A stretch of 64,000 bases of DNA. It comes from Psychroserpens ponticola. Its GTDB lineage: Bacteria; Bacteroidota; Bacteroidia; Flavobacteriales; Flavobacteriaceae. The stretch is taken from positions 3,610,001 to 3,674,000 of the forward strand of contig NZ_CP116221.1 of assembly GCF_023556315.2 (NCBI RefSeq). The letters run 5' to 3'. Under the pieces are notes generated by a model. That model did not search any database, was not told the origin of the DNA, and worked only from the letters and a program-made list of their open reading frames with translations. Positions 43,467-53,102 of this stretch are shown in pieces (position 1 is the first letter of the stretch; the number at the start of each line of letters is the position of its first letter). A program made the translations under genes and the position numbers.

Positions 43467-46400
43467 TTAATCCTCTACAAATAAATAGTTTAATTGCTTT
43501 TCGTTAAATGCAGAATTAAAAGCACTAATCTCATCACTAATTAACATATCAAAAGCATTTAATTGTACTTTAATTTCTGCTGACAATTCATTCTTTACGG
43601 CAATATCTTGATCTGTTGGCGCAAAATCTCCCATTCCAACCAAAGCATTTAGATGCCCTAATTTGTTGGTTAATCTAATTGGGAAATTTAACGGATCTTG
43701 ACCACTTCTGTTTTTCGTTTGATACAACGCTTCTTCAATTTTAGTAAAGTCTTCTTTAATAGCCTTCGCTTTTTCTAACAACTCTTTTAAATCCTCATTG
43801 TCTTTATATTGCGCTTCAAATGCTGAAAGTTGTTCTTTAATATTTCTAATTTTCTTAATCGATTTATGAGCATCATCCATTGTTTTATTGACATCAGTAA
43901 TGAAATCAAATTGCTTTTGCATATCAGCTTGAGTACTTTCAGCTCTTTGATCTGCAACGATATTAAAGGATTGCGGAATTGAATTTCCATTTACATTTAA
44001 GTTCACTTTGTAAGCTCCAGGAATTGCAACTGGTCCATCTAAACTTGCCCACCATAAAATCATGCCTTCTAATTTTTCAGCACCTTCATAAGTCATGTCC
44101 CAAATAAACTGATTCATTCCTTTTTTCACTTCGAGCTTATCTTTCTTTTTATTATTTGTAGAATAGGTTTTTATGGTATCTCCTTTTTGATCAAAATACG
44201 TTAAAGACACTTCATCATTTTCTTTGTCATAACTTTTTAAATTGAAATAAGTCATCACGCCATTTGGATGATTCGTTCCAGACGTTTTACTGTCTTTATG
44301 ATAACCAGCTTGTATGCGATAAGTATCTTTCGGTTTGAATAATGTATTGGCTTCGGAAGGTGAATCATTTAACTGATGTAAAACTGTTAAATCATCAATC
44401 ATCCAAAGACTTCTTCCTTGTGTTGCAACGATTAAATTATTGTCTTTTATCGCTAAATCAGTAATTGGTACAATTGGAAGATTTAATTGAAATGGTTTCC
44501 AATTTACACCATCATTAAACGAAATATACATTCCTGTTTCAGTCCCAGCATATAACAAACCTTTTTGATTAGGATCTTCTCTTACGACTCTGGTGAAATG
44601 TTCTGGATGTATTCCATTCGTGATTGTCGCCCATGTTTTTCCGTAGTCAGTGGTTTTATATAAATATGGCGTAAAATCTCCTGTTTTGTATTTAGTTCCA
44701 GCTACATAACATGTTCCAGCATCAAAAGCACTTGGTTCAATACTATTAATCATCATCCATTCTGGCATGCCTTTAGGAGTTACATTTTCCCAATTTTGAC
44801 CTCCATCTTTTGTAACATGAATCAATCCATCGTCACTTCCAACCCAAAGTAAGCCTTCGGTTATAGGTGATTCTTGTGCTGCAAAAATGGTACAGTAATA
44901 CTCTACTGAAGTATTATCTTGCGTAATTGGTCCTCCTGAAGATTTTAGTTTTTCCGGATCATTTCGAGTTAAATCTGGACTCACAATGTCCCATGATTGT
45001 CCTTCATTTTCAGTCACATGGACATGTTGAGAAAAGGTGTATAAACGATCTGGATTATGCTTTGAGAAAATTATTGGGAAATTCCACTGAAAGCGATATT
45101 TCATACCTTCTGCGCCATGACCCATTGGATTATCTGGCCAAACATTGATAGCTCTAACGGTTCCGCGTTTGTGATTATATCGTGTTAAAAAACCATCGTA
45201 ACTTCCTCCATACACAATATCATCATCTTCTGGGTCTATTGCGATATGTGCCGATTCTCCTCCAGCTGTAGATTCCCAATCATCATCAGAAATCGACCAA
45301 CCATCTGTTCTGTGAGGAATTCTAATTGTTGAATTATCTTGTTGAGCTGCATAAATGCGATATGGAAAATGGTTATCTGTCGTAACACGATAAAATTGTG
45401 ATGTTGGCTGATTGTGGTATGTACTCCAGGTTTCTCCTCCATCATAAGTGACTTGTGCTCCTCCATCATCACCAATAATCATTCGGTTTGGGTTTTCTGG
45501 AGCAATCCATAAATCGTGATGATCTCCATGTGGTGCATTATGTGTGCTGAATGATGTTCCACCATCTGTACTTTTATGATAACGTACATTCAATACATAA
45601 ACCATATCAACATCCTTAGTATCAGCATACAATCTTGTGTAATACCAAGCTCGCTGACGTAATTTACGTTCACTATTTACTTGTGACCATGTATCTCCTC
45701 CATCATCACTTCTGTACAAACCACCTTTATCTTTATTCTCAATGATAGCCCAAACACGTTGGTTATTTACTGGTGACACAGTGACTCCAATAATCCCAAG
45801 GGTTCCTTCAGGAAATCCTTTTTTAGTAGAAATTTCTGTCCACGTTTCACCTTTATCTATACTTTTCCATAGTGCCGAACCTTCACCACCAGAACTCAAA
45901 CTATAAGGAGTTCGTTGCACTCTCCATGTAGAAGCATACAAAATTCTTGGGTTGGTTGGATCAATCAATAAATCTACAACTCCAGCATGCTCATTAGCAA
46001 ATAACGTTTTCTTCCATGTTTTCCCTCCATCTACGCTTTTATATACACCACGTTCTTGGGTTGGTTTGTATATATTTCCTAAAACACCAGCATATACAAC
46101 ATTATGATCGGTTGGATCAACCGCAATTCTTGGAACATGACGTGAGTTTTTCAGTCCTGCAGATTTCCATGTTTTTCCAGCATCAACACTTTTCCAAATA
46201 CCATATCCTGAAGACACATTTCCGCGAACGGTTTTTTCTCCACCACCAACATAAATAACATTAGGATCGCTTTTAGAAACCGTAATTGCACCAATACTTC
46301 CACCGAAAAACCCATCAGAAATATTATCCCAACTTCGTCCACCATCTAACGTTTTCCAAATCCCTCCACCTGTAGAGCCAAAATAATATAGGTTAGGTTT

Positions 46401-46559
46401 ATTAGGAACTCCTGTGACAGCAGCGCTTCGACCACCTCTAAAAGGACCAAGTAATCGGTATTCTAAAGCTGAATATTTTGATTCATCAAAAGTCTGTGCT
46501 TCTAATTGTGTGAAGTTTCCGAAGAAAAAAAGACAAAAAATAAAAGAGAAAAATCTCAT
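43467..46559 (-). CDS. Secreted BNR/Asp-box beta-propeller protein (VPS10/sortilin-like)
   Basis: A 1030-residue exported protein. The signal peptide (about 1-21) is followed by a propeller region (about 30-730) with about eleven Asp-box repeats of the SxDxGxTW type (for example TLDGGRSWD, SVDGGKTWKK, SDDGGDTWSQ, TYDGGETWST). The C-terminal 300 residues hold a beta-rich domain and a helical segment (about 890-960). There is no type IX sorting domain. These proteins are annotated as glycosyl hydrolases or VPS10-like, but no catalytic residues of sialidases are evident, so a binding role is as likely. Monocistronic, with a REP after its stop. Confidence 0.88.
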   Translation of the reverse strand: MRFFSFIFCLFFFGNFTQLEAQTFDESKYSALEYRLLGPFRGGRSAAVTGVPNKPNLYYFGSTGGGIWKTLDGGRSWDNISDGFFGGSIGAITVSKSDPNVIYVGGGEKTVRGNVSSGYGIWKSVDAGKTWKSAGLKNSRHVPRIAVDPTDHNVVYAGVLGNIYKPTQERGVYKSVDGGKTWKKTLFANEHAGVVDLLIDPTNPRILYASTWRVQRTPYSLSSGGEGSALWKSIDKGETWTEISTKKGFPEGTLGIIGVTVSPVNNQRVWAIIENKDKGGLYRSDDGGDTWSQVNSERKLRQRAWYYTRLYADTKDVDMVYVLNVRYHKSTDGGTSFSTHNAPHGDHHDLWIAPENPNRMIIGDDGGAQVTYDGGETWSTYHNQPTSQFYRVTTDNHFPYRIYAAQQDNSTIRIPHRTDGWSISDDDWESTAGGESAHIAIDPEDDDIVYGGSYDGFLTRYNHKRGTVRAINVWPDNPMGHGAEGMKYRFQWNFPIIFSKHNPDRLYTFSQHVHVTENEGQSWDIVSPDLTRNDPEKLKSSGGPITQDNTSVEYYCTIFAAQESPITEGLLWVGSDDGLIHVTKDGGQNWENVTPKGMPEWMMINSIEPSAFDAGTCYVAGTKYKTGDFTPYLYKTTDYGKTWATITNGIHPEHFTRVVREDPNQKGLLYAGTETGMYISFNDGVNWKPFQLNLPIVPITDLAIKDNNLIVATQGRSLWMIDDLTVLHQLNDSPSEANTLFKPKDTYRIQAGYHKDSKTSGTNHPNGVMTYFNLKSYDKENDEVSLTYFDQKGDTIKTYSTNNKKKDKLEVKKGMNQFIWDMTYEGAEKLEGMILWWASLDGPVAIPGAYKVNLNVNGNSIPQSFNIVADQRAESTQADMQKQFDFITDVNKTMDDAHKSIKKIRNIKEQLSAFEAQYKDNEDLKELLEKAKAIKEDFTKIEEALYQTKNRSGQDPLNFPIRLTNKLGHLNALVGMGDFAPTDQDIAVKNELSAEIKVQLNAFDMLISDEISAFNSAFNEKQLNYLFVED

Positions 46560-46606
46560 TGTAAAGGTGGTTTTGTTAGTTGTATAAAAATAAGCATAAA
46601 ATAATA

Positions 46607-47959
46607 TTATGCTGCTGTCTTGCTCAAATTTAACTTGACTTCACGATGTAAAAATAGAGCAGTAACAATTGTCGATAACACATCTGAAATTGGAAAAGAC
46701 ATCCAAACACCTAGTTCGCCATAAAATTTTGGTAAAATAAAAATCAATGGAATAAAGAAAAATCCTTGACGTGTTAATGTTAATAGTAATGCTGGAATTG
46801 CTTTTCCAACAGCTTGAAAATAGGCAGCTCCAATTAGTTGAACTGCAATAATTGGTGTTGCTGCAAAGACCCATCGCATAGCAGAAGGTGTTTCCTTGAT
46901 AACGTCTGCATCAGTTGTAAATAATCTAGTGATGTCTTCAGGGAAAATCATCAACATAATAAATACTAAAGTCGCTAAAGCTGCTGCATATTTTAACGCT
47001 GTAGAAATGGCTTGTTTAACGCGTTCGTATTGATTAGCACCATAATTAAAACCTGCAATAGGCAAAAACCCTTGTGTAATTCCGAAAACAGGAAATAAGG
47101 CAAACATGAGCATTCGACCAACAATGGCATAAGCAGTTACAGAGGTTTCTCCTCCAAGGTCGAATAAAATATTATTCATAAACAAGTACGTAATACTTAC
47201 AATAGCCTGTCTTGAAAGCGTTACAAATCCTAAAGACCCTATTTCTTTAACAATAGGAAGCTTCAATTTAAACTGACATTTAATGAGTTTTAATTCTGAA
47301 TTTTTAGATAAGAAATACCAAAAAACAAACAAAAAACACAACAAATAGGATAGTGTTGAAGCCCAAGCTGCTCCAGCCATTCCTAGATCCATGAGGTTTA
47401 TAAAAACGTAATCTAACACCAAATTCGCAACTGAAGGAATCATCATGGCATACATGGCGAATTTTGGTTTCCCTTCTGCTCTTATAACGGTATTTCCCAT
47501 CATGCAAAGTGCCAAGAATGGAATTCCGTAAAGCACAATAGTATAATAGATTTTAGCAGGTTCGAAAATAGCACCTTTACCTCCAAATACAGGAATAATA
47601 TCATCTACATATAAAAGACCAGGAATAATTAATAGAATCGTAAATAGAAGTGTAAGTGTAATTTGATTGCCAAAGGTTTGTAATGCTTTTGTTGTATTAT
47701 TTGCACCTAATGCTCTTGAAATAATTGAAGAACCTCCAACACCAATACTCATTCCTAAAGCAGCAATAAAAAAAGAGACAGGAAGCACGACATTAATTGC
47801 AGCTATGGCAGTTGAACCAATCCAGTTTCCAACAAAAATTGTGTCTACCAAAATATTGAGAGACATCACTAAGATTCCAATAGATGCAGGAACAGCTTGT
47901 TTAATCAGCAATTTACCAATGGGCTGAGTTCCTAAATCTTTTGAAGCCGTATTTGACAT
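46607..47959 (-). CDS. MATE family efflux transporter
   Basis: A 450-residue membrane protein with twelve predicted helices in two homologous halves. The N-terminal half contains the usual PASIGILVMSLNILVDTIFVG and the second half FGITQGFLPIAGFNYGA, both typical of the MATE family of sodium- or proton-coupled drug and toxin exporters. The ATG overlaps the hemH stop (TAATG), so it is translationally coupled to ferrochelatase. A role in exporting porphyrin or haem-related compounds is conceivable from that context but is inference. Confidence 0.93.
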   Translation of the reverse strand: MSNTASKDLGTQPIGKLLIKQAVPASIGILVMSLNILVDTIFVGNWIGSTAIAAINVVLPVSFFIAALGMSIGVGGSSIISRALGANNTTKALQTFGNQITLTLLFTILLIIPGLLYVDDIIPVFGGKGAIFEPAKIYYTIVLYGIPFLALCMMGNTVIRAEGKPKFAMYAMMIPSVANLVLDYVFINLMDLGMAGAAWASTLSYLLCFLFVFWYFLSKNSELKLIKCQFKLKLPIVKEIGSLGFVTLSRQAIVSITYLFMNNILFDLGGETSVTAYAIVGRMLMFALFPVFGITQGFLPIAGFNYGANQYERVKQAISTALKYAAALATLVFIMLMIFPEDITRLFTTDADVIKETPSAMRWVFAATPIIAVQLIGAAYFQAVGKAIPALLLTLTRQGFFFIPLIFILPKFYGELGVWMSFPISDVLSTIVTALFLHREVKLNLSKTAA

Positions 47960-48990
47960 TATGCAGTAACTGTTTCAGTTTTTGCCCAATCAGTTATCCA
48001 ACTAGATAATAAATCAACAAATTCTTTGTCATCGTTTAAACACGGAACCGTTGTAAAGTCTTTTCCTCCCATTTCATGGAAAATTTCTTCGCCTTCCATC
48101 GCTATTTCTTCAAGGGTTTCCAAACAATCACTAACAAAGGCTGGAGTTACAATAGCCATTTTTTTGATGCCTTGTTTCCCTAATCGCTCGATGGTTCTGT
48201 CAGTATAAGGTTGTAACCAAGGATCAAAACCTAATCTCGATTGAAAGGATGTTGAAAAACTACCTTCTTTTAAGTTTAATTTTTCAGCAACAAGCCTAGT
48301 CACTTCTAAACATTGATGTCTGTAACAAAACTCATGTGCAGGAGATGCGGTTACACAACAACTACCATCAATTTTACAATGCGATTTTGTGATGTCTCTT
48401 TTGCGAATATGACGTTCTGGAACACCATGATAAGAAAATAATAAATGCTCATAATCTTTACTTTCCAAATACTTTTCAATAGAGTTTGATAAGACATTAA
48501 TATAATTAGTATTGTTATAAAACGATTTAAGGTCTTGAATACTAATGTTAGGAAAATGTGCTTTTCTAATCTCTTCCGCTAACACCAAAATTGTTTCGGT
48601 CGTTGCCATTGCAAATTGAGGATACAACGGAATTAAAAATACTTCATCAACACCTTTATCAACCAATTCCTGAAGCCCTTTTTTAATGGTCATACTTCCA
48701 TAACGCATAGCCAAAGACACAGGCAAATCAACCTGATCTTGAATTTTGTCTTGTAATCGTTCAGACAATACAATCAAAGGAGATCCTTCTTTCCACCAAA
48801 TCTTTTTATATGCTGCTGCTGATGCTTTTGGTCGTGTGTTTAAGATAATGCCTTTTACGAGTAATGTTCTTGCCCAAAGAGGCACATCAATAACACGTTC
48901 ATCCATTAAAAATTCACCTAAATATTTTTTAACGTCTTTAGGTTCTGGAGAATCTGGCGAGCCTAAATTAACAAGTAAAACTCCTTTCAT
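47959..48990 (-). CDS. hemH: Ferrochelatase
   Basis: A 343-residue enzyme that inserts Fe(II) in protoporphyrin IX, the last step of haem synthesis. The N-terminus KGVLLVNLGSPDSPEP and the active site FSYHGVPERHIRKRD (His in the SYHG motif) are diagnostic. The CCVTASPAHEFCYRHQC segment has several Cys that could hold an Fe-S cluster, as in some bacterial ferrochelatases. It has its own TATTTTTG promoter element (minus strand). It starts 72 bases after the AraC gene and is coupled to the MATE gene. Confidence 0.96.
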   Translation of the reverse strand: MKGVLLVNLGSPDSPEPKDVKKYLGEFLMDERVIDVPLWARTLLVKGIILNTRPKASAAAYKKIWWKEGSPLIVLSERLQDKIQDQVDLPVSLAMRYGSMTIKKGLQELVDKGVDEVFLIPLYPQFAMATTETILVLAEEIRKAHFPNISIQDLKSFYNNTNYINVLSNSIEKYLESKDYEHLLFSYHGVPERHIRKRDITKSHCKIDGSCCVTASPAHEFCYRHQCLEVTRLVAEKLNLKEGSFSTSFQSRLGFDPWLQPYTDRTIERLGKQGIKKMAIVTPAFVSDCLETLEEIAMEGEEIFHEMGGKDFTTVPCLNDDKEFVDLLSSWITDWAKTETVTA

Positions 48991-49021
48991 GTATTTATGT
49001 TTCTTTTGCTATTTTGTTTTT

Positions 49022-49029
49022 CAAAAATA
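49022..49029 (-). promoter_or_regulatory. Putative -7 element of hemH
   Basis: On the minus strand this reads TATTTTTG, matching TAnnTTTG, 32 bases before the ATG at 48990. Confidence 0.5.
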
Positions 49030-49062
49030 CAACAGTATTTTTTGTAACTAATCTTATTCTGT

Positions 49063-49983
49063 TTAACTCAACGACATCAAATACTTCTTTGGAGTCGTTC
49101 CGTATTTCTTTTTAAAAGCCGAAATGAAATGACTCGATGTACTGTATCCAACTTTAAGTCCGACTTCATTTACATTGTGATCACCTGCTTCCAATAATTT
49201 TCTAGCCACTTCCATTTTATAATCAAACAGGAAACTAAAAACGGAATCGCCATAAATTTGCTTGAACCCTTCTTTTAACTTTTTTAAACTAAGTCCGATT
49301 TCTTCAGAAAGTTCTTGTAAAGTTGGTGGTTCAGCCATTCTAGATATGATGATATCTTTCGCTTTTCTTATTTTAATTACATTTGTTTCGTCTACTAAAA
49401 ACGGACATTGCTCAATATCGGCATCTTCACTTCTGTTAAAATATAAACTCAATAATTCTAGCGCTTTTCCTTTAAAATAAAGGTTTTTAATAGAGCTATT
49501 TAAATTATAATTAATCATTTGATTCAACGCAATTGCCATAGAAGGAGAAATTTTTCCGTCTTTATAATACTTCTTATCCTTATTGTCATCACTTAAAAAT
49601 GTGATATAATCCGCTTCTTGAGAAAATAATCCGTGAAATTTCTTTATAGAAACGAGTACAGAAACTAACCAAGATTTAGAATGCACTTCTAAATGAATCG
49701 GCAAATCACGTTCAGGATTATATAATAACAATGAATTTTCTTCTTCAATATTTAGGCGATAATTACCATTATTAAAGATAAACTCACTAGAGCCTTTTAT
49801 ACAAAAGTGAAACTGAATAAAACTACTATCAATCTCACGTTCAACAATTTGAATCGCATCAGATTCATTTTGATAGGTTAATGCAAAAAAACCATCATCT
49901 AATTTAGATTCTTCAAAAGAACCTCTAGCGATATTTTTCGAATGTATAAAATCCGATTTATTTTTATTGTTATTTAGATTCAT
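49063..49983 (-). CDS. AraC family transcriptional regulator located between hemA and hemH
   Basis: A 306-residue regulator. An N-terminal effector or sensor domain (about 20-150) is followed by an AraC/XylS DNA-binding domain (about 205-306) with two helix-turn-helix units (PTLQELSEEIGLSLKKLK and NEVGLKVGYSTSSHF). It lies between divergent hemA and the downstream ferrochelatase gene, so it may regulate haem genes. I recall a similar gene order in other Flavobacteriaceae, which would support that. Its own promoter is TATTTTTG at 50020-50027. Effector unknown. Confidence 0.92.
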   Translation of the reverse strand: MNLNNNKNKSDFIHSKNIARGSFEESKLDDGFFALTYQNESDAIQIVEREIDSSFIQFHFCIKGSSEFIFNNGNYRLNIEEENSLLLYNPERDLPIHLEVHSKSWLVSVLVSIKKFHGLFSQEADYITFLSDDNKDKKYYKDGKISPSMAIALNQMINYNLNSSIKNLYFKGKALELLSLYFNRSEDADIEQCPFLVDETNVIKIRKAKDIIISRMAEPPTLQELSEEIGLSLKKLKEGFKQIYGDSVFSFLFDYKMEVARKLLEAGDHNVNEVGLKVGYSTSSHFISAFKKKYGTTPKKYLMSLS

Positions 49984-50019
49984 TCTAAACTAATAAGCTT
50001 TAAAGTCTTGTTTTCACTA

Positions 50020-50027
50020 CAAAAATA
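50020..50027 (-). promoter_or_regulatory. Putative -7 element of the AraC gene
   Basis: On the minus strand this reads TATTTTTG, matching TAnnTTTG, 37 bases before the ATG at 49983. It is divergent from the hemA promoter about 100 bases away. Confidence 0.5.
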
Positions 50028-50121
50028 TGACATTTATCATTTTATAATAAGAAATATCATTAAAAAACCACAAACGATACTAAAAGTTCTTCTAGCGTTG
50101 TTTTTTATCTGCCAAGCTTTA

Positions 50122-50129
50122 TATTTTTG
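50122..50129 (+). promoter_or_regulatory. Putative -7 element of the hemA operon
   Basis: TATTTTTG matches TAnnTTTG. The expected start of transcription, about 50136, lies just after an alternative TTG start at 50132, which rules that TTG out and favours the ATG at 50153. Confidence 0.55.
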
Positions 50130-50152
50130 CTTTGGTATTATCCAAATCAGGT

Positions 50153-51415
50153 ATGGAGCACTACAATATGTCGAAAGGCACTACATTTTATGCAATTGGT
50201 TTAAGCTATAAAAAAGCTGATGCTGAAGTGCGTGGTCATTTCAGTTTAGACGAAACATCTAAACTTGCTGTATTAGAGCAAGCAAAACAAAATGGTATTG
50301 AAAGTTTAATCGTTACTTCTACGTGTAACAGAACTGAAATTTACGGATTTGCACAACATCCATTTCAATTGATTCAATTGCTTTGCGAAAACACAAAAGG
50401 CACTGTTGAAGAGTTTCAAAAAGTTGCTTATGTGTATAAGAACAGAGATGCTGTTTCCCATATGTTTCGTGTTGGTTCTGGATTAGACAGCCAAATTCTT
50501 GGTGATTTTGAAATTATAAGTCAGTTAAAAATTAGTGCAAGATTCTCTAAAAAACAGGAATTACTTAATCCTTTTTTAGAGCGATTAATAAACGCAGTTA
50601 TACAAGCTTCAAAACGTATTAAAACCGAAACCGAAATTTCTTCAGGAGCCACATCTGTTTCATTTGCCTCTGTGCAATATATTATGAATGAAATTGATAC
50701 GGTTTCAGAAAAGAATATTTTACTATTCGGAACAGGGAAAATTGGAAGAAATACATGTGAGAACTTAGTAAAACATACTAAGAACGAACATATCACTTTA
50801 ATCAATAGAACTAAAGGTAAGGCTGAAGCGATTGCAGGTAAATTCAATTTAATTGTAAAAGACTACGCCAATCTTCAAGAAGAAATTAACACCTCTGATA
50901 TTTTAATTGTTGCTACTGGTGCCCAAAACCCAACGGTTGATAAACACTGTATTCAAACAACCAAACAATTATTAATTTTAGATTTATCAATACCAAAGAA
51001 CGTAAATGAAAATGTGACTGATTTGGAGAATGTGACTTTAGTTCATTTAGATGATTTATCACAAATTACAGATGAAACTTTAGAGCGAAGAAAAGCTCAC
51101 ATTCCTGTAGCTGAAGCAATTATTGAAGATGTCAAATCTGATTTTAATGCATGGTTGGAGACGCGGAAATTTGCACCTACTATTAAAGCTTTAAAACATA
51201 AACTTACTGATTTTGCAGTGGCAGAATTAGACACACAACGCAAAAAAATGAGTGACTTTAATGAAACTCAAGCTGAAGTTATTAGTAATAATATCATTCA
51301 GAAAATAACAAATCATTTTGCACATCATTTAAAAGGCGATGATGTATCTACAGACGATAGCCTTGAACTCATAAAAAAAGTGTTTCAACTAGAAGCAACT
51401 AAAGAGAATGTCTAA
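50153..51415 (+). CDS. hemA: Glutamyl-tRNA reductase
   Basis: A 420-residue enzyme that reduces glutamyl-tRNA to glutamate-1-semialdehyde, the first step of the C5 pathway for haem. The N-terminal catalytic domain carries the nucleophile Cys58 in STCNRTEIYG, followed by an NADPH-binding domain (GTGKIGRN) and a helical dimerisation domain. The start at ATG 50153 (MEHYNMSKG) is preferred, because the -7 element lies at 50122-50129 and an in-frame TTG upstream would not be transcribed; ATG 50168 is an alternative. The gene overlaps hemCD by 8 bases. Confidence 0.95.
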   Translation: MEHYNMSKGTTFYAIGLSYKKADAEVRGHFSLDETSKLAVLEQAKQNGIESLIVTSTCNRTEIYGFAQHPFQLIQLLCENTKGTVEEFQKVAYVYKNRDAVSHMFRVGSGLDSQILGDFEIISQLKISARFSKKQELLNPFLERLINAVIQASKRIKTETEISSGATSVSFASVQYIMNEIDTVSEKNILLFGTGKIGRNTCENLVKHTKNEHITLINRTKGKAEAIAGKFNLIVKDYANLQEEINTSDILIVATGAQNPTVDKHCIQTTKQLLILDLSIPKNVNENVTDLENVTLVHLDDLSQITDETLERRKAHIPVAEAIIEDVKSDFNAWLETRKFAPTIKALKHKLTDFAVAELDTQRKKMSDFNETQAEVISNNIIQKITNHFAHHLKGDDVSTDDSLELIKKVFQLEATKENV

Positions 51416-52982
51416 AATTATAAGAATTGGTACTCGTGATAGCGAACTTGCGTTATGGCAAGCCAAAACCGTACAAAGTCAACTAGAACATTTAGGTCAT
51501 AAAACACAAATAGTTCCTGTTAAATCAACAGGAGACATCGTTTTAGATAAGCCTATTTATGAACTAGGAATTACAGGTGTATTTACAAAAACACTAGATA
51601 TAGCAATGCTCAATGAAGAGATTGACATTGCTGTTCATTCTTTAAAAGATGTCCCAACATTACTCCCAAAAGGTATTGTTCAGGCTGCTGTTTTGAAACG
51701 AGGAAATGTTAGAGATTGTTTAGTGTTTAAACGCAATGAAGAATTTCTATCACAACGAGATGCCGTTATTGCAACAGGTAGTTTACGAAGACGAGCACAA
51801 TGGTTAAATCGTTATCCAACACATACTATTGTTGGTTTACGTGGCAATGTAAATTCACGTTTACAAAAATTAGAAGACAACGATTGGAATGGCGCTGTTT
51901 TTGCAGCTGCTGGTTTAGGAAGACTCGACATAAGACCTGAAGAAAGTTTCAATTTAGAATGGATGATTCCTGCTCCTGCTCAAGGTGCTGTTATGATTAC
52001 TGCCTTAGAAAGTGATGAAGAAACACTTGCTATTTGTGCAGAAATTAATCATAAAGAAACTGAAATTGCAACATCAATAGAACGTGAGTTTTTAAATCGT
52101 TTAGAAGGTGGATGCTCTGCTCCTATTGGTGCTTTAGCTTTTGTAAAAGATGAAGAAGTTCATTTACAAGCTGTTTTATTAAGTCTTGATGGAAGCAAAA
52201 AAATTGAAGTCCAACGTACAGTTACTCTCGATAAACACGATGAATTAGCACAATTTTGTGCTGATTATATAATCGAACGTGGTGGAAAACGTTTAATGGA
52301 TCATCTTAAAAAATCATCTCAAGACACTAATATCTATTCAACTAAAACGTTAACCGATGATCAGAAACAATTGTTTCATGAGGATGTGGTTTCTGAAAGC
52401 TCAGATTTTATAAAAATCAGCTTAAATCGAATGACACCAAAGGTCTTAAAACCTTTACCAAAAAATGTGATCATTACGAGCAAAAATGCAGTTGAGGCCT
52501 TACTAACAAACTTTGCGCCTCAAGAATTACAATTTGAAAACATCTATTGTGTAGGTAGAAAAACCAAACGTTTTGTAGAACGTAAAATTGGAAAAGTAAA
52601 ACATACTGAAAATAACTCTAAAGCTTTAGCTGAATATTTAGTTGAATACATTGATGGTACAGAGGTCACCTATTTCTGTAGTGATATTCGTATGGATGAA
52701 TTACCAAGTATTTTAAATGAAAATAATATTGTGGTTAAAGATGTTACAGCTTACGAAACTAAATACGATTCAGTAAAAATTAATGACACTATAAAAGGGG
52801 TTATGTTTTATAGTCCGTCAACTGTGCAAAGTTATAAGCAAGAAAATGATGATGATGTTATAGCATTTTGCATTGGAGAAACAACAGCTAAAGAAGCAAG
52901 TAAGCATTTTGATGATGTACGAATTGCAAAAATCCCAACAGTTGAAAGTGTGATTGAGTTGGTGAATGAGTATTTTCAATAA
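51408..52982 (+). CDS. hemC-hemD: Hydroxymethylbilane synthase/uroporphyrinogen-III synthase fusion
   Basis: A 524-residue fusion of two consecutive enzymes. HemC (about 1-305) polymerises four porphobilinogens; RIGTRDSELALWQAK opens it and the dipyrromethane-binding Cys lies in EGGCSAPIGA. HemD (about 320-524) closes the ring to uroporphyrinogen III. HemD is poorly conserved, but the two-lobe pattern (NVIITSKNAVEALLTN and VMFYSPSTVQSYKQ) is recognisable. Fused HemC-HemD is common in the phylum. The start overlaps hemA by 8 bases; a strong REP follows the stop. Confidence 0.94.
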   Translation: MSKIIRIGTRDSELALWQAKTVQSQLEHLGHKTQIVPVKSTGDIVLDKPIYELGITGVFTKTLDIAMLNEEIDIAVHSLKDVPTLLPKGIVQAAVLKRGNVRDCLVFKRNEEFLSQRDAVIATGSLRRRAQWLNRYPTHTIVGLRGNVNSRLQKLEDNDWNGAVFAAAGLGRLDIRPEESFNLEWMIPAPAQGAVMITALESDEETLAICAEINHKETEIATSIEREFLNRLEGGCSAPIGALAFVKDEEVHLQAVLLSLDGSKKIEVQRTVTLDKHDELAQFCADYIIERGGKRLMDHLKKSSQDTNIYSTKTLTDDQKQLFHEDVVSESSDFIKISLNRMTPKVLKPLPKNVIITSKNAVEALLTNFAPQELQFENIYCVGRKTKRFVERKIGKVKHTENNSKALAEYLVEYIDGTEVTYFCSDIRMDELPSILNENNIVVKDVTAYETKYDSVKINDTIKGVMFYSPSTVQSYKQENDDDVIAFCIGETTAKEASKHFDDVRIAKIPTVESVIELVNEYFQ

Positions 52983-52990
52983 AAAAGACC

Positions 52991-53041
52991 TCTCGACTCC
53001 GCTCGAGGTGACAGAATCTGTCACCTCGAGCGGAGTCGAGA
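52991..53041. repeat. REP element, family A, perfect 51-bp palindrome after hemCD
   Basis: Arms of 25 bases (52991-53015 and 53017-53041) are exact complements around a single central A. The outer 16 bases tctcgactccgctcga are identical to those of the element at 43385. It begins 8 bases after the hemCD stop and can form a long stem on the transcript, so it may reduce read-through into hemE. Confidence 0.92.
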
Positions 53042-53070
53042 CCTAATTGAAAAAATTACGTTTAATTAAA

Positions 53071-53099
53071 AAGATTCTTGCCTTCGCAGGAATGACAGA
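53071..53099. repeat. Short REP-like repeat upstream of hemE
   Basis: Contains ttgccttcgcaggaatgaca, which forms a small imperfect hairpin (cctTCGcagg type). Such TTCCTGCCTTCGCAGGAATGACA-like units are frequent intergenic repeats in this phylum, as far as I remember. It ends four bases before the hemE start. Confidence 0.5.
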
Positions 53100-53102
53100 C
53101 AT

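Noticed and set aside
45236-46345. Several open frames on both strands inside the Asp-box protein gene
   Set aside because: They are shadows of a gene with repeated motifs and have no start context or family features of their own.
50132-50152. TTG start of HemA
   Set aside because: The -7 element ends at 50129, so the TTG would lie at or before the start of transcription; the ATG at 50153 gives the known N-terminal pattern.
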